From assembly GCA_006226375.1 (NCBI GenBank), contig SBHC01000063.1, forward strand, positions 295,075-359,074: a stretch of 64,000 nt of DNA, in the 5' to 3' direction. Made by a program: the position numbers and the translations under genes. The notes under the pieces were generated by a model. That model was not told the origin of the DNA and did no database searches. It was given only the letters and a program-made list of their open reading frames with translations. Below are positions 8,559 to 18,190 of this stretch, in pieces; positions within the stretch are counted from its first letter, which is position 1, and every line of letters begins with the position of its first letter. This stretch comes from Deltaproteobacteria bacterium. GTDB taxonomy: Bacteria; Myxococcota_C; UBA6777.

Positions 8559-11228
8559 ATGAACGTGAAGAACGGATACAAGGATCCCGATCCTCTTGAA
8601 ACACAGGAGTGGAAAGAGGCGATAGATTCAGTCATTGAGCGCGACGGACGCGACCGCGCCACCTGGCTTTTGCGTCAAACGGTAGAAGCGGCCTACCTCG
8701 CTGGGGCCAAGCTTCCCGACACCAACCGGACGCCCTATCTCAACACCATTCCAGCGCACCAACAGAAGCCCTACCCTGGGAATGTTGCGTTGGAGTCCAA
8801 GCTTCAAGCGCTCATCCGGTGGAACGCGATGGCCATGGTTGTTCGGGCCAACCGACTCCCGGCCAAACCCGGCGGGCACATCGCCAGCTACCAGTCATCG
8901 GCTCACATGTACGAGATTGGATTCAATCACTTCTGGCGCGCCCCAACGGACGACCTTCCCGGTGACATGGTCTACTTCCAAGGACACGCGTCCCCAGGAA
9001 TCTACGCCCGCGCCTTTGTCGAAGGACGCCTGACCGAAGATCAGCTTCACTACTTCCGTCGCGAAACCGATGGGCAAGGTCTCTCGTCCTACCCCCACCC
9101 CTGGTTGATGCCGGACTTTTGGCAATTTCCCACAGTCTCCATGGGCTTGGGCCCCATCACAGCGTTGTACCAGGCACGCTTTATGCGCTACCTGGAAAAT
9201 CGCGGGTTGATTCCCAAGTCCGACCGCAAAGTGTGGGCGTTCTTGGGCGACGGAGAGATGGACGAGCCCGAATCCCAGGGCGCCATTGGACTCGCAGCAC
9301 GCGAGAACCTCGACAACCTGATCTTTGTTGTGAACTGCAACCTCCAACGACTCGACGGTCCGGTTCGAGGGAACAGCAACATCGTACAAGAGCTCGAAGG
9401 TAACTTCCGAGGTGCAGGTTGGAATGTCATCAAAACACTGTGGGGTTCCGGCTGGGACAAGCTCCTGGCCCGCGATTACTACGGCTACCTGAAGAAACGC
9501 TTCAACGAGTGCGTGGACGGCGAATACCAAAGCTTCCGTGCCCACCGAGGCGCGTTCATTCGGGAACACTTCTTCGGCAAATACCCCGACCTTCGACGCA
9601 TGGTGGAACACCTCACCGACGATGAGATCTTCTACGATCTGCTTCGCGGCGGTCATGACCGAGACAAGGTCTACAACGCGTACCTCCAGGCGACCCAGTC
9701 GGAAGCCCAGCCCACGGTGATTCTGGTCAAGACCGTAAAAGGTTATGGAATGGGTGACGCTGGAGAAGGGTTGAACATCACCCACCAACAAAAGGCGATG
9801 GCAGAGGACCAGCTCCGCGCCTTCCGTGACCGCTTCCAGATCCCCGTCACAGACGAACAGCTTAAGGATCCCCCCTTCCTCAAGCCCGAAAAAGGAAGCC
9901 CAGAAGAAGAGTACCTGCACGAACGACGTAAAGCGTTGGGTGGCTACGTTCCCTCTCGACGACCCCAAACCGAAAAGCCAATGGAACTCCCCCCATTGGA
10001 CAAGTTCAACCTGCTGTTTCGTGACACGGGCGACCGTGAGGTCTCCACCACGATGGCGGTGGTCCGCATGTTGGCGACGTTGGGACGTGACAAACAAGTT
10101 GGTCCTCGCCTGGTTCCGATCATCGCAGACGAAGCCCGAACCTTCGGTATGGAAGGGATGTTCCGTCAGCTTGGCATCTACGCTCACGAAGGCCAAAAGT
10201 ACACCCCGATTGATGCCAAAGAGATCATGCCCTACCGCGAGGACAAAAAGGGCCAGATCCTCCAAGAAGGTATCAACGAAGCCGGCTCCATCTCGTCGTG
10301 GATTGCCGCCGGTACATCGTACAGCAACTACGGTGTGCAGACGATCCCAGTCTATCTGTTTTATTCGATGTTTGGCTTTCAACGGATCGGAGACTTGGCC
10401 TGGGCAGCCGGAGACAGCCGGGCTCGTGGCTTCTTGATTGGTGCCACCTCTGGACGAACCACCCTGAACGGCGAAGGGCTCCAGCACCAGGACGGCCACA
10501 GCCACCTGTTTGCTCATGGCGTGCCCAACTGCATCTCGTACGACCCCACCTTCCAGTACGAGGTCGCTGTGATCTTCTACGAAGGCCTCAAGCGGATGTA
10601 CGTCAACCAGGAAGACGTCTACTACTACATCACCACGATGAATGAGAACTACCACCACCCAGCCATGCCTGAGGGCGTGGAAGAAGGCATCGTCAAGGGG
10701 ATGTATCCGCTCCAACGAAGCGAAGCCAAAGGCCCCCGAGTCCAACTTCTCGGCAGCGGTACCATTCTCCGCGAATCCATCGAAGCCGCCAAGCTGTTGG
10801 AAGAAGACTTTGGCGTCGCCGCTGACATTTGGAGCGTCACAAGCTTCAACGAGCTCTCCCGAGAAGGAAACGACGTGGAGCGATGGAACATTCTTCACCC
10901 AGGAGAAGCACCCAAAAAGAGCTACGTCACCGAATGTTTGGAAGGAACAGAAGGCCCTGTTGTCGCCTGCACCGACTACATCAAGCTGTACTCTGAGCAG
11001 ATCCGACCTTTCGTTCCACGCTCGTATTACACGCTGGGCACCGATGGTTTTGGCCGCTCCGACAGTCGGCAACGACTGCGCTTCCACTTTGAAGTGGACC
11101 GCCACTACATCTGCGTGACAGCGCTCCGAGCCCTCGCCAACGACGGGAAGATCGAGATGGCCAAAGTCAGCGAAGCCATCAAGAAGTACAACATCGATCC
11201 CGAAAAGCCGAACCCGCGTCTGGCGTAA
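8559..11228 (+). CDS. aceE: Pyruvate dehydrogenase E1 component, homodimeric type
   Basis: The 889-residue thiamine-diphosphate enzyme that decarboxylates pyruvate and passes the acetyl group to the lipoyl domain of E2, feeding the TCA cycle. Its length and organisation are those of the homodimeric E1 found in gammaproteobacteria and many actinobacteria, not the split E1alpha/E1beta type. The thiamine-diphosphate motif is visible as GDGEMDEPES at residues 230-239 ending in NCN at 259-261. The N-terminal LRQTVEAAYLAG and the SSYPHPWLMPDFWQFPTVSMG segment are typical. The start is set by GGAGGAGA just upstream. It heads a three-gene operon, 58 bases before aceF. Confidence 0.97.
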   Translation: MNVKNGYKDPDPLETQEWKEAIDSVIERDGRDRATWLLRQTVEAAYLAGAKLPDTNRTPYLNTIPAHQQKPYPGNVALESKLQALIRWNAMAMVVRANRLPAKPGGHIASYQSSAHMYEIGFNHFWRAPTDDLPGDMVYFQGHASPGIYARAFVEGRLTEDQLHYFRRETDGQGLSSYPHPWLMPDFWQFPTVSMGLGPITALYQARFMRYLENRGLIPKSDRKVWAFLGDGEMDEPESQGAIGLAARENLDNLIFVVNCNLQRLDGPVRGNSNIVQELEGNFRGAGWNVIKTLWGSGWDKLLARDYYGYLKKRFNECVDGEYQSFRAHRGAFIREHFFGKYPDLRRMVEHLTDDEIFYDLLRGGHDRDKVYNAYLQATQSEAQPTVILVKTVKGYGMGDAGEGLNITHQQKAMAEDQLRAFRDRFQIPVTDEQLKDPPFLKPEKGSPEEEYLHERRKALGGYVPSRRPQTEKPMELPPLDKFNLLFRDTGDREVSTTMAVVRMLATLGRDKQVGPRLVPIIADEARTFGMEGMFRQLGIYAHEGQKYTPIDAKEIMPYREDKKGQILQEGINEAGSISSWIAAGTSYSNYGVQTIPVYLFYSMFGFQRIGDLAWAAGDSRARGFLIGATSGRTTLNGEGLQHQDGHSHLFAHGVPNCISYDPTFQYEVAVIFYEGLKRMYVNQEDVYYYITTMNENYHHPAMPEGVEEGIVKGMYPLQRSEAKGPRVQLLGSGTILRESIEAAKLLEEDFGVAADIWSVTSFNELSREGNDVERWNILHPGEAPKKSYVTECLEGTEGPVVACTDYIKLYSEQIRPFVPRSYYTLGTDGFGRSDSRQRLRFHFEVDRHYICVTALRALANDGKIEMAKVSEAIKKYNIDPEKPNPRLA

Positions 11229-11286
11229 CAACGTTCTTCGCACTGCTCCAGTTCCATGAGCCCCAGTTGTAGGGAGAACCCAGTAC

Positions 11287-12648
11287 ATGACAACCAAAGA
11301 GATTAAGGTTCCCGACATCGGTGACTTTGACGATGTAGACGTCATCGAAGTCCATATCAGTCAGGGACAATCCATTAACGCAGACGACCCCACCATTACC
11401 TTGGAAAACGACAAAGCCTCCATGGATTTGCCAGCACCCGAGTCTGGGACGGTCAAAGAAGTGAAGGTCCAGGTCGGCGACAAGGTAAGCATGGGCAGCC
11501 TGATCTACCTCCTCGAAGTGGAAGGTGGCTCCAGCGACAGCTCCTCCAAACAAGAGAGCGAACCCAAGCAAGAAAGCGAACCCAAGGCTTCGTCGGAAGC
11601 GCCCAAAGAGTCCGCTCCTTCGAAGGACAAACCGTCCGAACCGGTAGCCCCTCCGACAGCAGCGACACCGGTTCGCTCCAATCACACAGACACAACCCTT
11701 AAGCCTGGAGAACACGAGTACCCCAGCTTTGAGGGTGTCCACGCAAGCCCCTCCATTCGTCGATTCGCACGCGAGAAGGGTGTGGACCTGACCAAGATGG
11801 AAGGAACAGGACGCAAAGGCCGAATCACCCGAGAAGACGTGGAGAACGTCCTCTCAGGCAAGGCACCTGCTGCGAAGAAAGCCAAATCGTCAGCGGCACC
11901 CGCGACAGGTTCCGGCATCCCAGCGATTCCCGCAGTGGACTTCAGCAAGTTCGGCGAAGTGGAAGAACTGGAGTTGGGTCGCATCAAGAAGCTGACCGCC
12001 GCCGCCATGCAGCGTTCCTGGCTGAACATTCCCCATGTCACTCACAACGACGAAGCCGACGTCACCTCTTTGAATGACTTCCGCAAGTCGCTCAAAGCTG
12101 AAGCGGAAAAGCGCGGCGTTCGCGTAACGTTGCTGGGTTTCACCATGAAAGCGGTGGTCGCGGCGCTCAAAGAGTTCCCGACCTTTAACTCATCGCTTGA
12201 TCCTTCCGGTGAGAAGCTCTTCCTCAAGAAGTACTACAACATCGGAATTGCCGTCGATACACCGAACGGCCTGGTCGTTCCAGTGATTAAGAGCGTTGAC
12301 ACCAAGTCCGTGTATGAGATCAGCGAAGAGTTGATGACCATCAGCGGCAAAGCCCGTGACAACAAGCTCAAGTTGGCCGACATCCAAGGCGCAACGTTCA
12401 CCATCTCCAACCTGGGAAGCATCGGTGGCACAACGTTCACCCCGATCATCAACTCACCGGAAGTTGCCATTTTGGGGATGACACGAGCCAAGATGCAGCC
12501 CGTTTGGAACGGCAAGGACTTTGAACCTCGGCTGATGCAGCCCCTGTCTCTCTCGTACGACCACCGTGTCATCGATGGAGCCGAAGCTGCTCGGTTCTGC
12601 CGCTTCCTTGCGACCACCCTGGAAGACATCCGACGCTTGCTGCTGTAA
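11287..12648 (+). CDS. aceF: Dihydrolipoyllysine-residue acetyltransferase (PDH E2)
   Basis: The 453-residue E2 core of the pyruvate dehydrogenase complex, transferring acetyl from lipoate to CoA. Domains in order: one lipoyl domain (residues 1-80) with the modified lysine K43 in LENDKASMD; a Ser/Glu/Lys/Pro linker (about 80-150); the peripheral subunit-binding domain (about 151-188, ASPSIRRFAREKGVD); an Ala-rich linker; and the catalytic domain from about 215, ending in the active-site DHRVIDG with H426 and D430. Many gammaproteobacterial E2s carry three lipoyl domains; this one has one, but the following E3 carries another. It lies between aceE and lpdA and is surely part of the same operon. 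Confidence 0.96.
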   Translation: MTTKEIKVPDIGDFDDVDVIEVHISQGQSINADDPTITLENDKASMDLPAPESGTVKEVKVQVGDKVSMGSLIYLLEVEGGSSDSSSKQESEPKQESEPKASSEAPKESAPSKDKPSEPVAPPTAATPVRSNHTDTTLKPGEHEYPSFEGVHASPSIRRFAREKGVDLTKMEGTGRKGRITREDVENVLSGKAPAAKKAKSSAAPATGSGIPAIPAVDFSKFGEVEELELGRIKKLTAAAMQRSWLNIPHVTHNDEADVTSLNDFRKSLKAEAEKRGVRVTLLGFTMKAVVAALKEFPTFNSSLDPSGEKLFLKKYYNIGIAVDTPNGLVVPVIKSVDTKSVYEISEELMTISGKARDNKLKLADIQGATFTISNLGSIGGTTFTPIINSPEVAILGMTRAKMQPVWNGKDFEPRLMQPLSLSYDHRVIDGAEAARFCRFLATTLEDIRRLLL

Positions 12649-12728
12649 AGCAACACCGAACGGACCTCCCCCTATCACTCGCTGGCCACTCCCAGGCACG
12701 ACGCCTCAGCCAGACAGGAGAGAAATCC

Positions 12729-14534
12729 ATGGGCCAACAAACGCTCAAAGTCCCCGACATCGGGGATTTCCAGGACGTGGATGTCATTGAAGTTCACGTA
12801 AAAGAAGGCGACACCGTCGCCATTGACGATCCACTTGTAACCCTTGAGAACGACAAAGCATCTCTCGATCTTCCAGCCACCGCTGCTGGAACCATCAAAG
12901 AGATGAAAATAAAGCTTGGCGACAAAGTTAACGAAGGGGACGATATCCTCGTCCTTGAAGTGGAAGGCGATGGAGACGCCGCAGACACAGGAAGCGCAAG
13001 CGCATCTTCGGACTCCAAACCATCCACAGAAGAAGCGAAGGCTGCGGAAGCACCCAAGGCTGAGAAAAAGTCCGAGCCAGCCAAACCCATCCCCAACGCG
13101 GCCAGCTACGACGGTCCCCACGATATCGAAGCCGAAGTGTTGGTGCTTGGCTCTGGCCCTGGCGGCTATACCGCAGCGTTTCGCGCCTCTGACCTTGGAA
13201 AGAAGACCGTCCTCGTTGAACGCTACCCCAGCCTTGGCGGTGTGTGCTTGAACGTTGGATGCATTCCTTCCAAAGCCCTGCTCCACGCGGCCAAGGTCAT
13301 TGAAGATGCGCAGAGTTTTGCGGGTCATGGGATCCAGTTTGCGGCTCCCAAAATAGACCTCGACGCCCTGCGCAACTGGAAAGACAGCGTCGTCACCAAG
13401 CTGACGGGTGGACTGCAAGGTATGTCCAAGCAGCGAAAGGTCGAAGTTGTCCAAGGCTACGGTCGCTTCCTTAGCCCCTACCACCTCGAAGTCGATAACG
13501 ACGGCGACAAAAAGGTGGTGAAGTTCGAGCAGTGCATCATCGCTGCAGGTTCGCAGGCAGTGAAGCTACCGTTTATCCCGGAAGATGAGCGAATCATCGA
13601 CTCCACAGGAGCGCTTGAGCTTCGGTTTATCCCGAAGAACATGCTGGTGATTGGCGGTGGTATCATCGGCTTGGAGATGGCTACGGTGTATTACGCACTT
13701 GGCGCAAAGATCTCCGTGGTCGAGATGATGGACGGCCTGATGATGGGCGCTGACCGCGACATCGTCCGCCCCTACCAAAAGTGGGTGCAGCAACGATACG
13801 AAAGCATCATGTTGGAGACCCGCGTGACCAAAGTGGAAGCTCTCAAGAAGGGCTTGAAGGTTCACTTTGAGGGCAAGAACGCTCCCGAAGAACCCGTCTA
13901 CTACGACATGATCCTTGTTGCAGCTGGACGAACCCCCAACGGCAAGAAGATCGACGCAGACAAAGCCGGCGTGTTTGTGGATGACCGAGGCTTTATCCCT
14001 GTCGAAAATGGCACCATGGTCACCAATGTGCCCCACATCTTCTCGATCGGTGACATCGTGGGACAGCCCATGTTGGCTCACAAAGCAATCCACGAAGGGA
14101 AAACAGCGGCTGAAGTTTGCGCTGGACATTCCTCGTACATGGACGCCAAGGTCATTCCCAGCGTCGCGTACACGGATCCAGAGGTCGCCTGGGTTGGCTT
14201 GACCGAGACCGAAGCCAAAGAGAAAGGCGTTGCTTACGGCAAAGGAACCTTTCCATGGGCTGCGTCAGGCCGCTCCCTCGCGCTGGGCCGGAAGGAAGGC
14301 CTCACCAAAGTCATCTTTGACAAAGAGAGCGGTCGTGTGTTGGGCGCAGGCATTGTCGGAACCAACGCAGGCGATTTGATCGCCGAAGTGGCCCTCGCCA
14401 TTGAGATGGGCGCCGACGCACAAGATGTGGGTCTGACCATTCACCCTCACCCTACCCTTTCGGAGACGGTCGCTCAGGCAGCCGAAGCCTTCGAGGGAAC
14501 CATCACCGACCTCTACCTCCCCAAACGAAAGTAA
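12729..14534 (+). CDS. lpdA: Dihydrolipoamide dehydrogenase with N-terminal lipoyl domain (PDH E3)
   Basis: The 601-residue FAD enzyme that reoxidises dihydrolipoamide and reduces NAD+. It is about 120 residues longer than a plain E3 because it starts with a lipoyl domain (residues 1-80, lysine K43 in LENDKASLD), followed by a Ser/Ala/Glu/Lys linker. The flavoprotein part then shows the GSGPGGYTAAFRASDLG dinucleotide fold, the redox disulfide C173/C178 in GGVCLNVGCIPSK, a second GGGIIGLEMA NAD fold, and the C-terminal HPHPTLSE base at 572-579. The lipoyl domain is close to that of the E2 next door and shares its MxxxxxKVPDIGDF start, which suggests domain duplication. The third gene of the operon, 80 bases after aceF. 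Confidence 0.96.
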   Translation: MGQQTLKVPDIGDFQDVDVIEVHVKEGDTVAIDDPLVTLENDKASLDLPATAAGTIKEMKIKLGDKVNEGDDILVLEVEGDGDAADTGSASASSDSKPSTEEAKAAEAPKAEKKSEPAKPIPNAASYDGPHDIEAEVLVLGSGPGGYTAAFRASDLGKKTVLVERYPSLGGVCLNVGCIPSKALLHAAKVIEDAQSFAGHGIQFAAPKIDLDALRNWKDSVVTKLTGGLQGMSKQRKVEVVQGYGRFLSPYHLEVDNDGDKKVVKFEQCIIAAGSQAVKLPFIPEDERIIDSTGALELRFIPKNMLVIGGGIIGLEMATVYYALGAKISVVEMMDGLMMGADRDIVRPYQKWVQQRYESIMLETRVTKVEALKKGLKVHFEGKNAPEEPVYYDMILVAAGRTPNGKKIDADKAGVFVDDRGFIPVENGTMVTNVPHIFSIGDIVGQPMLAHKAIHEGKTAAEVCAGHSSYMDAKVIPSVAYTDPEVAWVGLTETEAKEKGVAYGKGTFPWAASGRSLALGRKEGLTKVIFDKESGRVLGAGIVGTNAGDLIAEVALAIEMGADAQDVGLTIHPHPTLSETVAQAAEAFEGTITDLYLPKRK

Positions 14535-14539
14535 GGAAA

Positions 14540-14556
14540 GCTGTCCTTCCGACAGC
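14540..14556. terminator. Stem-loop between convergent genes
   Basis: GCTGTC-CTTCC-GACAGC lies just after the lpdA stop. Read on the reverse strand the stem is followed by TTTCCTT, so it could terminate the leftward membrane-protein gene; on the + strand there is no T-run. Stem of only 6 bp. Confidence 0.4.
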
Positions 14557-14582
14557 CGCCTTCCGCCCCAACCTTTCCCCTG

Positions 14583-15014
14583 TTATGCAACCTTCCACAA
14601 CATCCATGCAACAATAGCAGCCTTGATCGACCACAGCACGGTTCGGATCCAGTTGGTGGAGACCAAGCGTTGTGCCACGTCCTGGTTAAGACCTTGTCCA
14701 AGTTGTCCGTGAAGAGGCACTTGCAACAGGAAAGTCGAGAGCCAGATCATCACCACCAACCCAAGCAACACCCATTGCCAAACAGAGACTTGTTCAGGTA
14801 GAAAGCATAGTCCTGCTGCAGCAATAAGCTCTCCCAACATCAAGGGAACCACCAGGAGAGAGATTCCTGTTGTGTGATGCTGGTGCAGTTGGACAAACCG
14901 ATTCGAGTCCATGTAGGCAAACGCTGGGTAGTGAACCAGTTGAATCACCCAGATCACCCCAAACATACCGAATGTGGTGATGGTTTGCACAAGAGAGAAA
15001 GCCTTTCCAAGCAT
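14583..15014 (-). CDS. Four-helix integral membrane protein of unknown function
   Basis: A 143-residue protein that is almost entirely membrane: four hydrophobic segments at about residues 8-32, 49-72, 76-102 and 122-142. The first carries the polar motif VIQLVHYPAF and is followed by HQHHTTG, a cluster of histidines near the membrane surface that could bind metal or haem. Similar short proteins with W-x-Q-x-x-H-YP occur in several bacterial groups without known function (from memory, not checked). It starts 44 bases from the divergent SDR gene, so their promoters overlap; an AAAGG element precedes the ATG. It converges with lpdA. Confidence 0.75.
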   Translation of the reverse strand: MLGKAFSLVQTITTFGMFGVIWVIQLVHYPAFAYMDSNRFVQLHQHHTTGISLLVVPLMLGELIAAAGLCFLPEQVSVWQWVLLGLVVMIWLSTFLLQVPLHGQLGQGLNQDVAQRLVSTNWIRTVLWSIKAAIVAWMLWKVA

Positions 15015-15058
15015 ACCGAGAACCTTTGCTGTGACTGTGAGATGGAGGAGAGAGATCC

Positions 15059-16021
15059 ATGAGCGACAACGTCCCTGCCACTGTTCCCAAGAAGTGGACC
15101 GCTGAACACATCCCCGACCAAACTGGCAAAGTCATCGTAGTGACTGGTGCCAACAGCGGCCTGGGCCTGGAAACCTCGCGGGAGATGGCTCGCCGTGGAG
15201 CCCAAGTCATTATGGCCTGTCGAACCGCCAGCAAGGCCGAAGCTGCCATCGCTGACATCAAGTCCGATGTGCCGGATGCAAAGCTTACGTTCATGCCGCT
15301 GGATCTCGCGAGCTTGGAGTCGGTCCGCTCCTTTGCAGAGGCGTTCACAGAACAACACACCAAGCTCGACATCCTTTGTAACAACGCGGGAGTGATGGCT
15401 CTTCCCTACAGCAAGACAGCCGATGGATTTGAGATGCAGTTTGGCACCAACCACATCGGTCACTTCGCGCTCACCGGCCTTTTGCTCGATACACTGCTGG
15501 CGACCCCTCAGTCACGCATCGTCAATGTGAGCAGCCTTGCCCATGTCCCAGGCAAGATCAAATTCAAGGACATCAACCACACAAAGTTCTACAACAAGTG
15601 GCTGGCGTACTGCCAAAGCAAGCTGGCCAACCTGCTCTTCACCTACGAGCTGCACCGGAAGTTACAAGCGAGGGGAAGCGACACACTCTGTGTTGCCAGC
15701 CACCCAGGATACACATCGACGAACCTGCAACTGGCCGCTTCCCAGATGAAAGGCTCCAAGTTCTGGGAGCGCATCTGGGCGATGCTCAACGGCACGTTTG
15801 CCCAAAGCACTCCCGCAGGAGCCTGGACCAACTTGTATGCCTGCACAGCACCCCACATTGAAAGCGGTGACTTTGTCGGTCCCAAGGGGTTGTTTGAGTT
15901 GCGAGGACATCCAGGAAAGACCAAGTCCACCAAACGCTCCCGCAACAAAGAAGACGCCAAGCGACTCTGGGACTACTCCGTGGAACAAACAGGCGTAGCC
16001 TACAGCGCCCTCAACGACTAA
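15059..16021 (+). CDS. Short-chain dehydrogenase/reductase (retinol-dehydrogenase-like)
   Basis: A 320-residue NAD(P)-dependent oxidoreductase of the SDR superfamily. Features: cofactor motif TGANSGLGLETS at the N-terminus; ACRTASKAE after strand beta-2, where the arginine suggests NADPH preference; NNAGVM in the middle; and the catalytic YxxxK in YCQSKLANLL, with the serine in VNVSSLAH. The sequence is closest to the WW-oxidoreductase/retinol dehydrogenase 11-14 type. The start follows GGAGGAGAG. The substrate is unknown. It is divergent from the small membrane protein and converges with the glyoxalase II-like gene (28 bases between stops). Confidence 0.9.
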   Translation: MSDNVPATVPKKWTAEHIPDQTGKVIVVTGANSGLGLETSREMARRGAQVIMACRTASKAEAAIADIKSDVPDAKLTFMPLDLASLESVRSFAEAFTEQHTKLDILCNNAGVMALPYSKTADGFEMQFGTNHIGHFALTGLLLDTLLATPQSRIVNVSSLAHVPGKIKFKDINHTKFYNKWLAYCQSKLANLLFTYELHRKLQARGSDTLCVASHPGYTSTNLQLAASQMKGSKFWERIWAMLNGTFAQSTPAGAWTNLYACTAPHIESGDFVGPKGLFELRGHPGKTKSTKRSRNKEDAKRLWDYSVEQTGVAYSALND

Positions 16022-16049
16022 TCCTCTTCATCCCCTCTTCAATGCGAAG

Positions 16050-16832
16050 TTAGAAGTTGTCTTTGCGAGTGCGGGTCGCTTCAAACACAGCCACAGGATC
16101 GGACGCGTCTTTTCCCATTTCAGCGGCAGCTTGTTGGATGGATGGAGCATCCACTCGCAAGAACGGGTTAACCGCGAGTTCCTTTCCGATGGTTGTCGGG
16201 ATGGTGGGCTGTCCTTCGTCGCGCAGCTGCTTCACTTCCACCTCAAACGCTTTCAACTCCAGGTTTTCAGGATCCACAGCCAAGGCAAAGCGAACGTTGG
16301 ACGCTGTATACTCATGGCCACAATAGACCTTGGTCTCCGGTGGAAGGGCCGCCAACTTCTGCATGGACTCGTGCATTTGCGCGAAGGTCCCTTCGAACAC
16401 ACGACCACAGCCTGCCGCAAACATCGTATCACCACAGAACACGGCGTCAGAGCCGGCAAAGTGATACGCGATATGTCCGATGGTATGACCTGGAGTAAAC
16501 AGAACCTTGGCTTCACAAGCACCCAAGGAAACGGTGTCACCTTCGTCGACAAAGTCGGTAGCATCAGGCAAGCGCTTCTGGTCGTGGATGTAGCCGTAGA
16601 CCTTGAGGCCTGGATACTTCTCCTTCAGGCCCTTCGTTCCGTCGATATGGTCCCAATGATGGTGCGTTAAGAAGATCGCTTTGGGTGTCCAGCCTTTCTT
16701 GTTGAGGAAAGCAATCATATCTTCGGCGTCAGGACAATCGACAATCCCAACATCGCCTGTGTCCTCACACCGCATCACATACGAGTAGTTGTCGCTGAGT
16801 TGTGGAACAAGCATGACCTCTAATTTTGCCAT
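16050..16832 (-). CDS. gloB: Glyoxalase II-like metallo-beta-lactamase-fold hydrolase
   Basis: A 260-residue hydrolase, probably hydroxyacylglutathione hydrolase, which splits S-lactoylglutathione in methylglyoxal detoxification. The binuclear metal site is visible as THHHWDHIDG, then FTPGHTIGHIAYH, FCGDTMFAAGCGR (bridging Asp) and YCGHEYTASN. The GCGRVFEG and Y-C-G-H-E-Y segments, and the C-terminal helix region with NPFLRV, are typical of GloB rather than a generic MBL protein. The symbol is by family resemblance only. It lies 34 bases after the stop of nothing else on its strand; the aminotransferase ends at 16867 just upstream on the same strand, so the two are probably co-transcribed. 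Confidence 0.85.
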   Translation of the reverse strand: MAKLEVMLVPQLSDNYSYVMRCEDTGDVGIVDCPDAEDMIAFLNKKGWTPKAIFLTHHHWDHIDGTKGLKEKYPGLKVYGYIHDQKRLPDATDFVDEGDTVSLGACEAKVLFTPGHTIGHIAYHFAGSDAVFCGDTMFAAGCGRVFEGTFAQMHESMQKLAALPPETKVYCGHEYTASNVRFALAVDPENLELKAFEVEVKQLRDEGQPTIPTTIGKELAVNPFLRVDAPSIQQAAAEMGKDASDPVAVFEATRTRKDNF

Positions 16833-16866
16833 AGTCTTTTCTTCCTATCTGGAGTACGTACAGAAC

Positions 16867-18063
16867 TTATCGAGCGTTGCGCAATCGGCTGGCAGCTTCT
16901 TCAAGGACTTCATCTTTTTTGCAGAAGGCAAAACGAGCGAGATGGTGGGCCAGATGCCTGTGTTCGGGGGAGTAGAAATGCGACGGTGGAATGGCCACCA
17001 CGCCAACCTCTGTCACCAAGTGACGACAGAAGCTCTCGTCGTTTTCAAAGCCCCAATCGCTGGTATCGGCGATCACAAAGTATGTTCCTTCCGGGATCAA
17101 AGGACGCAAACCAGCCGCCTTCAAAGCATCCACAAGGAAGTCGCGTTTGCCTTGGTAGCTTGCCGTAAGTTCATCGTAGTAGCCGTTGGTCGCAGAGGCT
17201 TGGATCGCTTCAGCAGAGGCGAGTTGGAGCGGCGTCGCGACGGAAAACCGGACCCACTGCAAACCCATTTGCAAGGCGTCGGTGAGGGCAGGAGAGGTGA
17301 TGGCCCAGCCGATTTTCCAGCCTGTCACGCTGAAGGTTTTCCCCACGCTGCTCAACGTAATGGTTCGCTCCCACATCCCATCAAGAGTGGCGATGGAACA
17401 ATGTTCACGACCGTCAAACAAGAGGTGGTCGTACACTTCATCAGCGAGCACCAGGACATCGTTTTCGATACAGACGTCGGCGATGGCCTGAAGCTCTTCA
17501 CGAGTGAAGCACTTCCCTGTTGGGTTGTTGGGCGTATTCAACACCAGCATTCGAGTGTTGGGAGAGACAACGCTTCTGAACTCGTCCATGTCGAGGTACC
17601 AGGAGCCTTCGTCGTCGGGACGCAGCGGAACATAACGACACACTCCGCCAGCCATGGTGACCGACGCAGGGTACGAATCGTAGAACGGCTCCATCAGGAC
17701 AACTTCATCACCTGGATCAATGAGAGCCTGAATGGTCGCATAGATCCCTTCAGTCGCTCCGACGGTGACAGTCACTTCGGTTGCTGGGTCAACGGCTCGA
17801 CCCCAATCTCGTTGGTATTGTTCCGCCAAAGCTTCCCGCAAGGTCGGCATTCCTGCCAGGAAGGAGTACTGCTGGTAACCATCCAGCTGGTTCTTCAAGC
17901 CTACCATCACAAACGCAGGAGGGGCAAAGTCGGGGAACCCCTGTCCCAAGTTGATAGCTTGGTGCTCACGAGCCAGCTGGCTCCAAACCGTAAACACGGT
18001 GGTTCCGAAGCCTGCAACCCGCTCTGCTTTGATCTTGTGTGGTGATGGAAACGTTTGTGGCAT
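16867..18063 (-). CDS. Class I/II aminotransferase (kynurenine/methionine aminotransferase type)
   Basis: A 398-residue PLP-dependent aminotransferase. INLGQGFPDF near residue 38 is the hallmark of the kynurenine/glutamine transaminase K group (YbdL-like). Others are NTPNNPTGK (about 176-184), the cofactor-binding Asp208 in ADEVYD, and the Schiff-base lysine K242 in SSVGKTFSVTGWKIGW. The start at 18063 has ACAGGACAG upstream; the 22 residues further upstream in the open frame look spurious. The likely reaction is amino-group exchange between an aromatic or sulfur amino acid and a 2-oxoacid. Probable operon partner of the downstream glyoxalase II-like gene (34 bases apart). Confidence 0.92.
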   Translation of the reverse strand: MPQTFPSPHKIKAERVAGFGTTVFTVWSQLAREHQAINLGQGFPDFAPPAFVMVGLKNQLDGYQQYSFLAGMPTLREALAEQYQRDWGRAVDPATEVTVTVGATEGIYATIQALIDPGDEVVLMEPFYDSYPASVTMAGGVCRYVPLRPDDEGSWYLDMDEFRSVVSPNTRMLVLNTPNNPTGKCFTREELQAIADVCIENDVLVLADEVYDHLLFDGREHCSIATLDGMWERTITLSSVGKTFSVTGWKIGWAITSPALTDALQMGLQWVRFSVATPLQLASAEAIQASATNGYYDELTASYQGKRDFLVDALKAAGLRPLIPEGTYFVIADTSDWGFENDESFCRHLVTEVGVVAIPPSHFYSPEHRHLAHHLARFAFCKKDEVLEEAASRLRNAR

Positions 18064-18190
18064 GATTGGCTGTCCTGTTCCTTGCACGTGCGCCTGACCC
18101 GATTGGCGCCCTTCGAAACAGCGCGGCACGAGAGAGACCCAGAAAGACGTGTTGCCCCTGCAATACGGGGAGAATCAGGACGAGGGTACT

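Noticed and set aside
8895..11345. 816-codon reverse-strand open frame over aceE
   Set aside because: Shadow of a well-defined gene with an intact thiamine-diphosphate motif; no domain of its own.
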